Positions 22,170-33,442 of a stretch of DNA of 64,000 bases are shown one piece after another (position 1 is the stretch's first letter; each line of letters opens with the position of its first letter). Source of the DNA: Torreya grandis. Its lineage: Eukaryota > Streptophyta > Pinopsida > Cupressales > Taxaceae. A program made the translations under genes and the position numbers. The notes under the pieces are model-generated. The model made no database searches. It was not told the origin of the DNA and worked only from the letters and a program-made list of their open reading frames with translations. The DNA lies in the NCBI GenBank assembly GCA_037957365.1, contig JARHVA010001922.1, positions 1,871,001 through 1,935,000 of the forward strand, in the 5' to 3' direction.

Positions 22170-22621
22170 GCTTTTGTCTCTACATCATACTCCATGACTT
22201 TGATAATCCAACCAGCTCTCTTCTCATTCAAGTCTTTGTTAATGAGGAAGTCCCTAACTCCAAGATGAGACACCATAAGATAAACCTTGCTATTGGAAAG
22301 CATTGGCCTAAACTTTTTGAGGCTTCTAAAAGCTGCAAGAACCTACTTTTGAATAAAAATGTACTTTACCTCATATCCTTCCAGCCCTTGACTAAAAAAG
22401 GCAATTGGCTGCTCAAATCCTTCACCGTTCTTCTGCATCAACATAGCTGATATGTTGTCAACATTGGCAAAGGTGTACAATATAAAATCCTTTAAGAAAT
22501 TAGGATTCATGAGCGAGGGTGCTTGGGCAATGGCTTGCTTGATGGCTTCAGATGTTGTCTGACCTTCATTTGACCAAGTAAACACTTGGCTCTTCTTCAG
22601 CATAGTAGTGATGGGTTGCAA
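22170..22621 (-). pseudogene. Gypsy-type RNase H of element T
   Basis: The minus-strand frame reads SQVFTWSNEGQTTSEAIKQA, FILYTFANVDNISAMLMQ, PIAFFSQGLEGYEVKYIFIQ; after a stop, RSLKKFRPMLSN, VSHLGVRDFLIN and KRAGWIIKVMEYDVETK follow. This is the RNase H that follows RT in Ty3/gypsy. The first motif lacks the usual spacing of the catalytic Asp, and the final acidic motif is not recognisable. The integrase follows directly, without the aRNH that often sits here in Tat elements. Confidence 0.8.
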
Positions 22622-23660
22622 AACCAGGTATAAACCTTCTCACAAAGTGTATTTTCCCAAGGAAGCTCTGGATTCCTTTCTTGTGCTTGGGTAAAGATAA
22701 GGTCAAGATGGCACTTATTCTACCAAGGTCAATGGATAATCCTTCCTTTGAAACAATGTGACCCAAAAGTTTGCCTTCATGAACAACAAACACACATTTC
22801 TTGGGATTTAAAGAGATTTCATACTCTCTACATCTTTGGAAGATCAACCCAAGATGGTCTATGTGCTCACTAGCCTTCTTGGAGAAAACTATGATGTTAT
22901 CCAAGTAAACTAGTACCATCTGATTCAGCAACCCTTGGAAAACCATGTCCATGGCTCTTTGGAAAATGGCTCCAGCATTTGACAATCCAAAAGGCATCTT
23001 TTGGTAAGCATATGTGCCACACTTTGTGGTGAAGGCAGTCTTATACTGATCTTCCTCTCTTACTAGCACTTGGTTGTAACCCGAATACCCATCCGAAAGA
23101 GAAAAATATTCTGTACCAACAACTATCTAATGGAGTTGCTCCATGGATGGTAAGGGGTAGTGATATTTCAAAGAGGCATTAAGATCCCTAAAGTCAACAC
23201 ACAATCTCATTTCCCCACTCTTCTTCCTCACAGGTACTAAATTGACTACCCATGAGGAATGCTTAATGGAAAAGATGATCTTGGTTTCAATTAATCTGGT
23301 CAATTCTTTCCTCATAAGCTCTTCAATTTTAGGGTTTATAGGCCTCTGCTTCTGCCTGACATGCTTGGCGTTAGCCTCCAATTCTATAACATGTTGGGCC
23401 AACTTGGGATCAAAACCTCTCAAGTCACTATATTTCCAAGCAAAGATGTCTGCATATTCTTTACAAAGTTATATGAAAGCATGCCTTTCAGCTTTAATGC
23501 TTACATTTCCAAGCTTGAGGAGCTTGTCTTTGAAGATAAGATCTCTTTCATATTTTTTTTCACTTGTTGACATCAGTGCCTTGTCTTTTCTCATATGATC
23601 CCCCTCATGGAAAAGACCTTCAAGGGTGGCAAGCCCTTTAGAAAGCTTGTTAGATCTCAA
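22566..23660 (-). pseudogene. Reverse transcriptase of element T
   Basis: On the minus strand a linker (LSKGLATLEGLFHEGDHMRK) leads to RGFDPKLAQHVIELEANAKH, ELTRLIETKIIFSIKHSSWV, NLVPVRKKSGEMRLCVDFRD and LKYHYPLPSMEQLH (23423-23127). A frame break with YFSLSDGYSGYNQ-like remnants follows near 23110-23070, then YKTAFTTKCGTYAYQKMPFG, LSNAGAIFQRAM, VLVYLDNIIVFSKKASEHID and GLIFQRCREYEISLNPKKC. The catalytic YxDD reads YLDN, which would abolish polymerase activity. The order LSNAG...YLDN...LNPKKC is diagnostic. Confidence 0.92.
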
Positions 23661-23771
23661 CTGAACAATTTGTTCCTCATACGGATATTAAAACTTTTTC
23701 TAGTTTATATAAGAGAACTCTGCTTCCTGTTGCAAGAAACAGGGAATTTGTTTGTCATTTTCAAAGACCTG

Positions 23772-24563
23772 CTAATGAGTTTCATTGTTTGACACTAATG
23801 GTCTTACTACCACTTTGACATGTGGTTGCACTTTGATCTTTTTTAACTCATTTGGGATATCAAATTGAGCTCCCACAGCTGTCAATCTGTCAGCATGTTG
23901 ATTATGGTTCCTTGGTACTGTTTGGATGTTAAAGGCCTCAAAATCCTTAATTAGGTCCCACACTCTATGTTTGTAAGACTTCATCAAAAAATTCTTGGTG
24001 ATATTCTGGCCTCTACCCTGGTGCACTATCAGCTCACTGTCCCCATAAACTTGTAATTGTTTGATCCCTTTCTTATTAGCCCATTGAAAGCCATCGATAA
24101 GACCCTCATATTCCACTGCATTGCAAGAGCAACTGAATTGGAACCTATAAGAAGAGAAATACTTGTCATTGGAGGAGGATACTAGCATTGCACCTGCACC
24201 CACTCCATGTTTGCTCATTGAACCATCCAAGAACAATTTCCCTAAGCCACTAGGGTCCTCTTGAGGTCCAATGAGGGATGGCATGGACTGATTCTCTTCA
24301 TGTAAGCAGTAGACACCCATGTCCCTCTGTTCAACTCCTTCCAAGGGATCAACCAAATAATTGTCATTCCATAGTTCATCCAAGAACATGTCTGGTATCT
24401 CCTCAGGGTGAGTGTTTAATTCTTGACCAGCTGTGAATTCATCCTCATCAAGGATAGTGCAATTGAGATTTATGCTATCCGGCCCATAGAGTTCAATGTG
24501 GAATTGTGCAATGAGCTCAGCTTTGATGGACACTTTGGTCCCATATCTTGTTCTGAATGCCAT
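23772..24563 (-). pseudogene. Archaeal-type RNase H (aRNH) of element T
   Basis: A 263-codon open frame on the minus strand. The N-terminal third is an acidic linker (DEDEFTAGQELNTHPEEIPD). The RNase H fold follows: KLFLDGSMSKHGVGAGAMLV (first Asp), CNAVEYEGLIDGFQWANKKG (Glu), LQVYGDSELIVHQGRGQ (Asp) and RNHNQHADRLTAVG (last Asp). All four acidic positions are present. This second RNase H is a hallmark of Tat-lineage elements and resembles plant and archaeal type I RNase H more than the gypsy RNase H. Its place between protease and RT is notable, since in the Tat elements I know it follows the RT-RNH unit. It is the longest intact frame of the element. Confidence 0.9.
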
Positions 24564-24569
24564 GTATGA

Positions 24570-25025
24570 CTAGTTTGCTACCAAATAACCTCCAATCTTT
24601 GCAGTGAATTCTCTGGATAGGCATAGGGTAAAACAAAGAGATACATCTAGGATCAACACATCTTGAACCACTGAGACACTAGGACAAGCATGCAGGATCA
24701 AGTTGAGGTCTCTGATTATACCAGATAGCTTGGTGGAAGAACCATCAAGTTGTAGAACTCCTTTAGACTGGGGATCATATTTTAAACCAAGCTGATCAGC
24801 TATGGACTTTGGTATTACTAAGGTGCTAACCCCACTGTCTACCAAGCAATTGTGCACTAAGGAGTCACCAATAAATATTGAAATGTATGAGGGCGGAGGT
24901 TTGACCACCTTACCTGGTTGCCCTTCATTTGGTCCTTTGGTTACATTGGTGAGAACCACATTCTCCTTGACTGGTGGTTTCTCAGAAACATTGATTCTTG
25001 ACAACCCTTCTTGAAGGATATCCAT
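24570..25025 (-). pseudogene. Aspartic protease of element T
   Basis: The minus-strand frame reads PPPSYISIFIGDSLVHNCLV, then DSGVSTLVIPKSIADQLGLK, YDPQSKGVLQLDGSSTKLSG and PSVSVVQDVLILDV. The active site is DSGVS and the flap-side ILDV is present. The frame is open for 151 codons and ends at a stop six bases before the aRNH ATG. It is preceded in other frames by the gag tail. Confidence 0.88.
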
Positions 25026-26844
25026 CTATCCAACTATGAAAAGCATATCCCACATTGGCACACTCACACTGGACCTTTTCATTTCTTCCACAATGTTGAT
25101 GGGTGAACCACCAACCCTTGGTTGTGCTTTGGGAGCCACAACTGCACTTTGAATTTGTGAGTTTTGGGGAACAAAGGCATCCCCCTGATTTTGATTCTTT
25201 GAACCTTTGAAACAGAAGAACGGTCATTTGGCTTTGATATTAAAGGAGTAATGGTAAGAAGTTCTTTGACTACTTCCTGATTACCAACCATGTTCCTTCT
25301 TTTGAACTTTGTATTTGCTGCCACTGGAATGTATGTCTGGGTAGAACTAGCCTACTGATTGAGTGCATAACACTCTTCTTGTTCATAATTCACCATTATA
25401 GCACCCAACTGGCTTGGTCTTTGATCAGGGTTTTGACCTTGTTGAGGCTCTTCTGATTTTGTCATCATGGGTACCTCTATGTTTTGAGCCATAAGAGCTT
25501 GATTGTACCCATAATTAGCAGCCTATTGCCATTGATCATTGAAAGCTTGATTGAAATCAGTGGTTGGAACAATGGATTGCCCAAAAGATTGATTGCAAGG
25601 CATGGTAGCCTCAGCGTCTTCAGCAATATTTTTTTGAATGGGGACCAAAGTGTTGAAAGTGCTTGCAGCATTTGGATTATAGTTGCTCTGTCTATTGTAG
25701 CTAGGCTGCCCTTGTCCTTGGTTTTGACCTTGGCCTTGGCCTTGGAAGCTTCCTTTGTAGAGTGGTCTATTTGCTTGATAAGATTGCTACTAAGGTCGAT
25801 ATGAGGCTTGATGAGCCCTGTTGAAAGTTTGTTGCCTCTTAGCATTCACTATTTCATTTCCTAAAGATTGTAACATGCTCTTAAGCTCTTCAAAGTTCTT
25901 TTGTTCTTGGGAATCACTAGATTGACTAGTGGAAGCTTTTTCTTGCTTAGGTGAGGGTATAGCAGCAATTGTAGACACAAGAGGAATGATAGGAAGGGGA
26001 GGAATAGAAACAGGGGGTGGTCTGATCTCAGTGAACAAAGGCATTGGTGGTCTAAGTGTAAGCTTGTCAACATGCACCAGACAATTTTCTGCTCTGATTG
26101 CCACCTCATATACATTTGGCAATGTGTTTCCTCCCATGGACTAGATCATTACTGTAATGTCACTATTTAGGGCCTTCAAATAGTCAAGGCAAAGTTTGGA
26201 GTAACCCTGACAGAGACTAGGATCCTGTCCCAAGTCTTTTGGAAACTTGTATTGAAGTCTTGCATGACTTCATGAGGGGCCCTTTTTATTGTGGTTAACT
26301 ATTTTGCAAATGACAAATGGTCACTTTTATCTTCAAATCTTTTACATGGTGCATCTCCTAGCTGATCCCATGATGTAATAGAGTTAACAGCAAGGCTTCT
26401 ATACCAATCTAAGGCTTTACCTTTGAAAGAGATGGCTAATAACCTAATTGCTAAATTTTCCTCATTGACATTATGAATATTGCAAAAAATAGCTACGTCC
26501 ATGAGGTGCTCAGAAAGGGTTGTAGATTGGTCTCCAGTAAAATAAGGGACACTCTTAAGAGCTGCTACTAGAATAGGATCATATTGAGGGATGTCCAGAG
26601 GACTTTGACCATTAAAAGCCACAAAGGGAAAAGATTTAGGGGTTGCCATGGCGATGAAAGGGTTTAACAAACATCTTCTTGCAAGGGCAGGCCTTGAAAT
26701 TGACTTAGAAACAAAGTTGCCTTTATAAGGGTGTGTATTAGCAAACCTTAACCTTTTGACTGAATTTAAAGGCAATTCAACAAATTCAAAGGGAATACCT
26801 CTAGAAGCTGACCTTGTTGTCACTTTGGCATGAGATGTAGTCAT
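25026..26844 (-). pseudogene. gag of element T (frameshifted)
   Basis: The first ATG lies at 26844, about 145 bp after the PBS. The N-terminal 181 codons read SRGIPFEFVELPLNSVKRLR, ATPKSFPFVAFNGQSPLDIP, FTGDQSTTLSEHLMDVAIFC and AIRLLAISFKGKALDWYRSL, the capsid core with its LDWYRSL motif. After a break near 26290 the frame resumes at 26137 (GNTLPNVYEVAIRAENCLV, a Pro-rich run, NFEELKSMLQSLGNEIVNAK). A Gln/Gly-rich tail follows in another frame (25800-25650, SFQGQGQGQNQGQGQ). No clear zinc knuckle was seen. Breaks are probably decay rather than programmed shifts. Confidence 0.82.
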
Positions 26845-26969
26845 TGTTCTGATACCTGAATGTTGAATGTTCTTATGGAGTCGCTAGATGTTGTTGTTTG
26901 GAAGCTATAACTATTGCAGATTGATCAAACCAGTCATCAAACTTTGACCAATCTTCTTTGAACTGTGTC

Positions 26970-26988
26970 CCACCGAGCGTGCCAAAAA
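26970..26988 (-). other. Primer binding site of element T
   Basis: The minus strand reads TTTTTGGCACGCTCGGTGG directly after the 5' LTR. This type of site is common in Tat-lineage elements and differs from the tRNA-Met type site of the other elements in the window. Confidence 0.75.
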
Positions 26989-26989
26989 C

Positions 26990-29374
26990 TGTTGTAGCAT
27001 CAATTTGAACCCTTATTGAGGGTTCTTCAAGGTATCTCCAATTGAGCTACACTATGAGAACAACCCCAGGTTGTGGGTATCCTATAGTGGGGTTGAACCT
27101 CTGGAGAAGGCTGACTTCCTCTTGATGGATCACCTATACTAATGTTTGTATTGAGAAAAGGGTTAGAAAGGGGGAATGGGCTCCTAAGAAAGTTAACCAG
27201 GTGATGCACCAAATTTAAATGAGAATTCACATAAGCATGAAGTAAACATTGAGAAAGCATAAGCCAATGCTGGTTCACACAATCTCACAAAACTAGCTAG
27301 TTGCATAAGTGTTTCATAAACTAGGTTCAGGAAGCAATGAATAAAGGCAAATAGGAGTTCTAAGACTCACTGAGAGCTTGCATCAATGACAGAAAGAAAA
27401 CTTAGACCTGCAACTAACTTGAAGACACCTAGAAATGAACAAGGAAGGACAATGGGCATGGAAAATTCTCCTTCACAATGCCATCATGCACAAGCTTTGT
27501 TACACACAATTCTTCGGGGAGAGATAGGTAAAGAAAGTCTTTATTGCTTCAAGAGGTTTTTCATACAAATTTTGACAAGGTCTAGCCTTATCAAGTGAGA
27601 GTCTCTGCTCTTGTAGAATTAAGAGAAAACTTCTTATCAAAAGTGAGAGCCTCGTTACGAATGAAAAAGAATAGGAGATATAGGAGAAAGGGAAGAGAGA
27701 GGGGGAGCATGTCATCCGAGATCATTAATTGAGCTGCCATCCTTGATTTTTGAACCATCTTTGATCCAATTAGGACTAAAATGCTTTGAGAGGAAATAAA
27801 TTCTCCATTGTACTCTCCAATCTCCAAATCCCCTTGCTTTGATCTTCTACGCCACCTCCACTTGCTTCCATTATGAGGACAAAGTCCTCATATTCATGGA
27901 CTTGACAGAGCCATGCCTAAGTCTGCTTTAAGTGGCGGCAAGTACCTGTTTATCGAAGATAAGGCCATGTAGAAGGAGGAGCCACTTCTCCATAATTATA
28001 TATCTACCCCCCTGTTGCAATATTCAAGCACATGTCTTTACTATAGATTGAAAACCAATCCAATTTTTTGGTTTTCATATAGTCACAATATCCATGAAAA
28101 TCCACCAGATGTTTAGTCTTGCTTCAACAACTGCTAGTCCATCTTTGATCTCTATATTAGGCCCTAAAAGACCTATTTTGCCTCTACTAAGCTTTAATTG
28201 GCGACGTTTGATCTTGAAATATCCGCTTTGGTTCAACTCGGATCGTGTTCGACCTCCAGTTGAAGTCTCATAACTTCGACCTTCAATTTTGACCGCAGAT
28301 CTTGATCTGGATCTTCGAGATTATGACACCTTCGACCTTCATCATTGGTCGTCGATCTGTGATCCGCAATTGGACGAGCACCATTGGATCTACTTTGTCA
28401 CGCACCATCGATCTTCCTTTGCACGGCTTGAACGTGTACCGTTGATTTCCCTGGCAGTTACCACGGTAGTGACACTTGGCAAATGTGCATTTGTTCCTAG
28501 GATCTGCTGACTAGTTGACCTTTCGCTCGCTATCGATCAGCGTCCTCACGATTGAACACGCACTGTTGGATCTGCTTTATCACGATTAAGCGCGCACCGT
28601 TGGATCCTTGGTCTGCCAGATTGAACACGGATTGTTGATCTACTTCTGCACGGTCTAACGCGCTCTGTTGGATCTTCGGGCCCACTAACGTCGTTAAATT
28701 GTCACTCGCAATTGGATCTTTGATCTGATCAAATGTTGACCGTTGGATCTTGTTCCAGGCACTTTTTGACTTATTGACTGCCCATGTGCCGTTGATCTAT
28801 GATCCGCACACCCGAGATCTAGACACTTGTTAGCTGCACGTTCACTCTTTTGAATCCAAACGGCTATTTCACAAGACCTGAACTTGATGTCCCCGTGCAC
28901 GTTTCATTCTGTTTGTTCAACTTTGAGGACTTAGATCTTGAGATAGACAACTCATCAAGACATGAAAATTGCAAGGAATGTTCCAGGCATGAAAAACACC
29001 ATGTCCATGCAACTCTTTGACCCCGGTTGACTTTTCAGGTGCATCTATCAAATGTGTAACCAGACTGATCTGTTCATCTCTACGTGACGTGCTTGTGATG
29101 GTCTGGTTGTTCTAGACTTGTGCAAGAAATTGTTGTCTCATTAGATGTCACCAATGAATTTCTAAGAATTTGTGCAAACTGATTCATGCCCTTGAATACT
29201 TGAAACACCATGAAAACCTACTGGGCTTTTCACTTTGAAATCTTAGACCTGCTTCCAAGCCATTTGATCACTTACTCAATCAGGAACTCTACTCAGTTGA
29301 TTACTCCATACCAAGACCTCTAGGAACTGATCCATCTAGGCAAATTTTCATATGTAGGCCAAAATTGGCCAACA
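26990..29374 (-). repeat. LTR of element T (5' LTR in element sense), 2385 bp
   Basis: It runs from TGTTGTAGCATCAATTTG to GGCCAACA and aligns with 18052-20518, with scattered substitutions and small indels. It carries the same array of CCRTTGGATC motifs (about 28380-28760). Confidence 0.92.
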
Positions 29375-29651
29375 GCTACATGATTACCTTACTACCAACA
29401 AGAGAATTTGATACTTCAAGACCGTTGCCTAAATATTTCGATGCTAATGCATATTGTGATTTTCATAGAATTCAAGAGCATGCTACAAATAGATGTATTA
29501 CTTTGCAACAAAAAAATAAAGATTTAATTGATAGTGGTCAAGTTCAACTAGATAATACACATATAAATTCAAGTGCCACAACTAAAACATCTACTCACAA
29601 CGAGGAATCAACTAATGCTAGCAATGTCCATACAGTAGACAAATAAAAGTA
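29375..29651 (+). pseudogene. Tat-like gag relic R1, part 2 (zinc-knuckle segment)
   Basis: This continues the relic interrupted at 18051. It reads FDTSRPLPKYFDANAYCDFH, RIQEHATNRCITLQQKNKDL. The pattern C-X2-H-X4-H-X4-C (CDFHRIQEHATNRC) is the knuckle-like motif of this gag family; relic R2 has the same block at 37790-37880 (FDVNAYYNHHKCATHSKNRC). The relic is cut again at 29651 by the element at 29652. Confidence 0.8.
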
Positions 29652-30562
29652 TGTAATGTCCCCTTTTCTAAACAATAAAATAATATTATTATTAAAATAA
29701 AAAGTATTTTTTAATACTTCAAATAAATGTAATAATATGCCTTAGTTAATAAAAGTGAATATGTTGGGAACTCCTTTCTATTTTTGTAATAAAGAAGGGG
29801 ACTCCCCTAATTTGATGTAAGTAGGCCCTTAATTTAGAAAGTAATGGAATTGATTTTTGGGAGAAAAGAATGATATAAAAATGGGAAGAAAGTTCAAGGG
29901 GTTACCATGTTTTTTTGAATTTGATTTATGAGTTTGAGCATAAAATGCTTGGCTTATCTCCATTGAAGACATCGACCTTCACTGAAAACTTGAAGATAAG
30001 GACGAAAACCCTTAATCTTCAATTGGGCAGCCTTAAGTCAGAGGTTGTATTGGGCATCAATTTTTATCTTGACGTGTGTAAACACCAATTTTGATTGCAG
30101 CACATGCAGAGGGAGCTTCAAGGAGTGGGGCAAACCAGTTTGGATGGTTCACGACTTGGTTGACGAGCCCCAGAAGGGCAGCGAATTACCTAGGGTGGGC
30201 AGCAAGCCTTTTTGGAGGGTAGAGAACCTCCTCTTGGTTTGGAGGTGGCAATTCAAAGGCTGATTTCCAGCCCATTTGTTGTTTGAAGGACAACATTTTT
30301 GGTATTTTCTTATCATATTTTCCAGCCATATAATTGGGGCTAACAATCAGATTTGAAGGTGTTTGCTAAGGTGTAATTATTCTAGAATTTTTGGCGATTA
30401 TTTAATAATTAAATATTACAATTTGTGCCCTAGTTTCGTATTTCTAGAATTCTAAATTTTTGTTAGGGTTTGATATAAAAAAATCAAAAAAAATTATTGT
30501 TGGTGTTAGGGTTTGTGGTTAATTTCCAGATTTGCATAATATGTCTTAAAAGGGATATTACA
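29652..30562 (+). repeat. 5' LTR of element N1, 911 bp
   Basis: Starts TGTAATGTCCCC, ends GGATATTACA. TATA box TATAAAA at 29874-29880. It contains the block GACGAAAACCCTT shared with the LTRs at 46309 and 52738, and GCGAATTACCTAGGG near 30179. Confidence 0.92.
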
Positions 30563-30563
30563 A

Positions 30564-30576
30564 TGGTATCAGAGTC
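30564..30576 (+). other. Primer binding site of element N1
   Basis: TGGTATCAGAGTC one base after the LTR end; initiator tRNA-Met type. Confidence 0.85.
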
Positions 30577-30644
30577 ATTTTCTGGCCAACTGTGGATAGC
30601 GAGTTGTTTGCAAACTCTTCTTCATGTAGGGCAGTGACAGAAAG

Positions 30645-31551
30645 ATGAAGACAACATTGAAAGCCATGGAAAAGATGTTGCAAGCTATGCAAGAATCTCA
30701 GAAAGAACTAAGGGCAATAGGTCCCAAGGCATGGATGAAGCTTGTAAGGTTAAGTCCTATACCTCTAGAGTCTCTATTAGAAGAAGAAAAAAGACCATCA
30801 GAAGTGATGGATACCTCATCACCACAAAAGATCAAGCTGCCCATAGAGGAATCCACCATGAAAATTGAAAACAAAGAGCCCTCCAAAGGGAAAGGTATGG
30901 ATTCAAATGTACAAAATGTTAGGGTTAAAGAGAAAAAACAAAATCAATTTCTTAAGAGCAGAGGATGTAATGAAGACTCAACGAAAGTGTGATGAATGGC
31001 TAAGGAGAGGTAGGGAAGCTAAGTTGATAGCCACCCAAGCAAAACAACACCTGCAAAAAATTAGGGCAAAGAATTTTCCCTTGATGATGAGGAAAGAGGG
31101 AGAAATCATGGGGCATGAACCAAAGAAAGAAGAAAAATCTGATTTGCAAGATGATGAAGAGAATTTGGTGGTTCAAACCAATTTTCCAGATGATAATGTT
31201 GATTTTCAACTTGCTGAAATTTTCGTAACAACTAATAGTAAGCAAATTGATTATCTTCATAGCAAAGGTATATTGAATCCCCCTCATACTATGTCCTTAC
31301 AATGTTTTGGTCATCGTGAGAAGTATTCTAACAATATTGAGAAGATGAAGGGTACCAAATGGAAAGAGGATCTTTTCCAAGAAACCCCTATCCATCTTCC
31401 AAACATTCTTAAGATCGAGCCATTACCATATGAGATGCATTTTCAGGAAAGCAAAGAACTATTCCAGCCTTGCCATCATTCAAAGAATGGAAAAAGAATG
31501 AGGGAACCTCCTCTAGGAGGCAAGTCCCATGGGCAGCACATGATGAGGTAA
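30645..31551 (+). pseudogene. Unrecognised internal ORFs of element N1
   Basis: Two overlapping frames (30645-30992, 115 codons; 30865-31551, 228 codons) suggest one reading frame broken by a shift near 30900. The start (LKAMEKMLQAMQESQKELRA) is helical and charged like the gag N-termini of the elements at 39632 and 46309 (for example LLRTMATLLQMMKDMKRDR). The rest is Lys/Glu-rich (KCDEWLRRGREAKLIATQ, AKQHLQKIRAKNFPLMMRK) with coiled-coil character. It has no gag core, zinc knuckle or protease, and I recognise no family. It may be a diverged gag or captured sequence. Confidence 0.5.
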
Positions 31552-32492
31552 ATCCTACAAGTTTATTTTCAGTACAACAGTCATGTCATAAGAATACTCA
31601 GCCAACAAAATGTAACAACCATGATATAAAGAACTCTTTGCTTGATGATGTGTGTGGAAGGGTTCACCATATGGGGTCTTCAAGTACAAATTTTCCAATC
31701 GACACATCGATGTTTGGAGAGGAATTTTGAATAATTTATACCTGTTACAACCATTGTACAGCCCACATACATTTAATTTCATGTTGTTTGTCAAGAGGTA
31801 TAGCTTGGGAGATCACAAAAATGGTTATGGGTAACAAACACCTTGACCCAAGAGTCATTATGAGAGCTGTTCACAATTTTTGGACTGTTGTTAGTCATCT
31901 TTCCAGCTGGTTTCACCTAAATGTTAGCATCATAAAGGTAGATCTCGTCACATATTTCCCACCCTTTGTCATTATGGGGGTGTTTGTAGCTGATACAAAT
32001 GAGTTTCCAGCCACTACAGGATTGATTATGACTGAGAAAATACACCAATACAGCCACAGCCATGTGTGGGACAGCAAGAATGGACCTTTGGAAGTCCATC
32101 AGATGAATAAAAACTATGAAAAAGATGCAAGCATGATAGGAGAGTTAAACAACATGCCTTCGAGGCATTGGTGAAGCGGTTGAAAAAGTGGTGTGGAGAG
32201 CTCTTGATTTCATTGACATATTTGTTCTATGTGCAGGTCTAAGAACAGCCCATATGAATGTTTTTTATGAGTCAAAGAGTGCATGGTTTGCAAATGTTCA
32301 AGGAAAGTACAATGATCATGATAGGGGACAAGCATGAGTGGAGGCAGCCGAGTTTGTTTTCAACCCACAATAACAATATAGGACCCATTGAAGCTCAAAG
32401 CTATGTTCATGAAGCAAGTGTTTGGAGTTGCAAGTTCTCAAGATTGAAGTGGGATCCAGGTATTTCAGAGATAATAGAAAATGGGCTTGCAC
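31552..32492 (+). other. Interior of element N1, mostly non-coding
   Basis: Short open frames only (31788-32174, 128 codons; 32258-32530, 90 codons). The last ends ENGLALLEDKQIW, matching the terminal LLEDKQFW motif of elements N2 and N3. No catalytic domain is seen. Confidence 0.5.
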
Positions 32493-32525
32493 TGCTTGAG
32501 GACAAGCAAATTTGGGAAGGCGGAT
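32493..32525 (+). promoter_or_regulatory. Hairpin and PPT of element N1
   Basis: TGCTTG/CAAGCA 6-bp stem with AGGA loop (32493-32508), then TTTGGGAAGGCGGA before the 3' LTR. The stem is shorter than the 9-bp stem of the other elements because flanking bases have changed. Confidence 0.7.
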
Positions 32526-33442
32526 TATAAAGACTCATTTTCTAAAGAATAAAATATTATTATTATTATTATAAAAAAAGAATTTTTTAATACTTTAAAT
32601 ACAAGTAATAATATGCCTTAGTTGCCAAGAGTGAATATGTCGGCAATTCCTTTCTATTTTTGTAATAAAGAAAGGGACTCCTCTAATTTGATGTAAGTCG
32701 GCCCTTAATTTTAGAAGTAATGGAATTGATTTTTGAGAGAAATGAATGATATAAAAAGGGGAGGAAGGTTCATTTTGAGGGGTTACCATTTTTTTTGAAT
32801 TGATTTCTAAGTTTAAGCACAAAACGTTTGACTTATCTCCATTGAAGACATCAACCTTCACTGAAAACTTGATAAGGACGAAAACCCTTAGTCTTCAATT
32901 GGGCAGCCTTAAGTTAGAGGTTGTATTGGGCATCATTGGTCATCTTGAGGTGTGTAAACATCAATTTTGATTGCAGTGCATGCAGAGGGGGCTTCAAGGA
33001 GTGGAGTGAACCAGTTTGGAGGGTTGGCGACTTGGTTGAAGAGCCCTAGAAGGGCAGTGAATTACCTAGGATGGGCAGCGAACCTCTTTGGAGGGTAGCG
33101 AACCCCCTCTTGCGTTGGACGTGGCACTTCCAAGGCTGATTTCCAGCCTATTTGTTGTTTCAAGGAGATAAAACATTTTTGGTATTTTTTTATCATATTT
33201 TCCAGCAATATAATTGGGGCTAAAAATCAGATTTGAAGGTGTTTGGTAAGCTGTAATTATTATGGAAATTTTGGCGATTGTTTAATGATAAAATATTGCA
33301 ATTTTTGACCTAGTTTCATATTTCCAGAAGTCTGAATTTTTGTTAGGCTTTCATATGAAAAAATCAGAAAATTCTATTGTTGGTGTTAGGATTTGTGGTT
33401 AATTTCCAGATTTGCATAATATGACCTGAAGGGGATATTACA
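32526..33442 (+). repeat. 3' LTR of element N1, 917 bp
   Basis: Aligns with 29652-30562. Its start is mutated (TATAAAGACTCATTTTCTAA against TGTAATGTCCCCTTTTCTAA); the end GGATATTACA is kept. Confidence 0.9.

Larger units (their letters stand above)
18052..29374 (-). mobile_element. Element T: Tat-like Ty3/gypsy retrotransposon with archaeal-type RNase H, 11.3 kb
   Basis: LTRs lie at 18052-20518 (3' in element sense) and 26990-29374 (5'). Target duplication is GCAAC (18047-18051) versus GCTAC (29375-29379), one mismatch. Minus-strand order is PBS, gag, PR, archaeal-type RNase H (aRNH), RT, RNase H, INT. The aRNH and the PBS of type TTTTTGGCACGCTCGGTGGG indicate the Tat lineage. All genes have stops or shifts and the RT active site reads YLDN. 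The element interrupts the plus-strand relic R1, whose gag resumes at 29375. Confidence 0.92.
29652..33442 (+). mobile_element. Element N1: non-autonomous LTR retrotransposon without pol, 3.8 kb
   Basis: LTRs are 29652-30562 and 32526-33442, with a perfect 5-bp target duplication AAGTA (29647-29651 and 33443-33447). The PBS is at 30564. The hairpin plus PPT is at 32493-32523. The 1.96-kb interior has no PR, RT, RNH or INT. The LTRs differ by very roughly 10% by eye, so insertion is old. Its PBS, hairpin and LTR starts match the autonomous element A type, which suggests past mobilisation in trans. Confidence 0.92.

Noticed and set aside
22007..22450. 147-codon plus-strand ORF
   Set aside because: It is antisense to the RNase H/INT region of element T, whose minus-strand motifs are clear.
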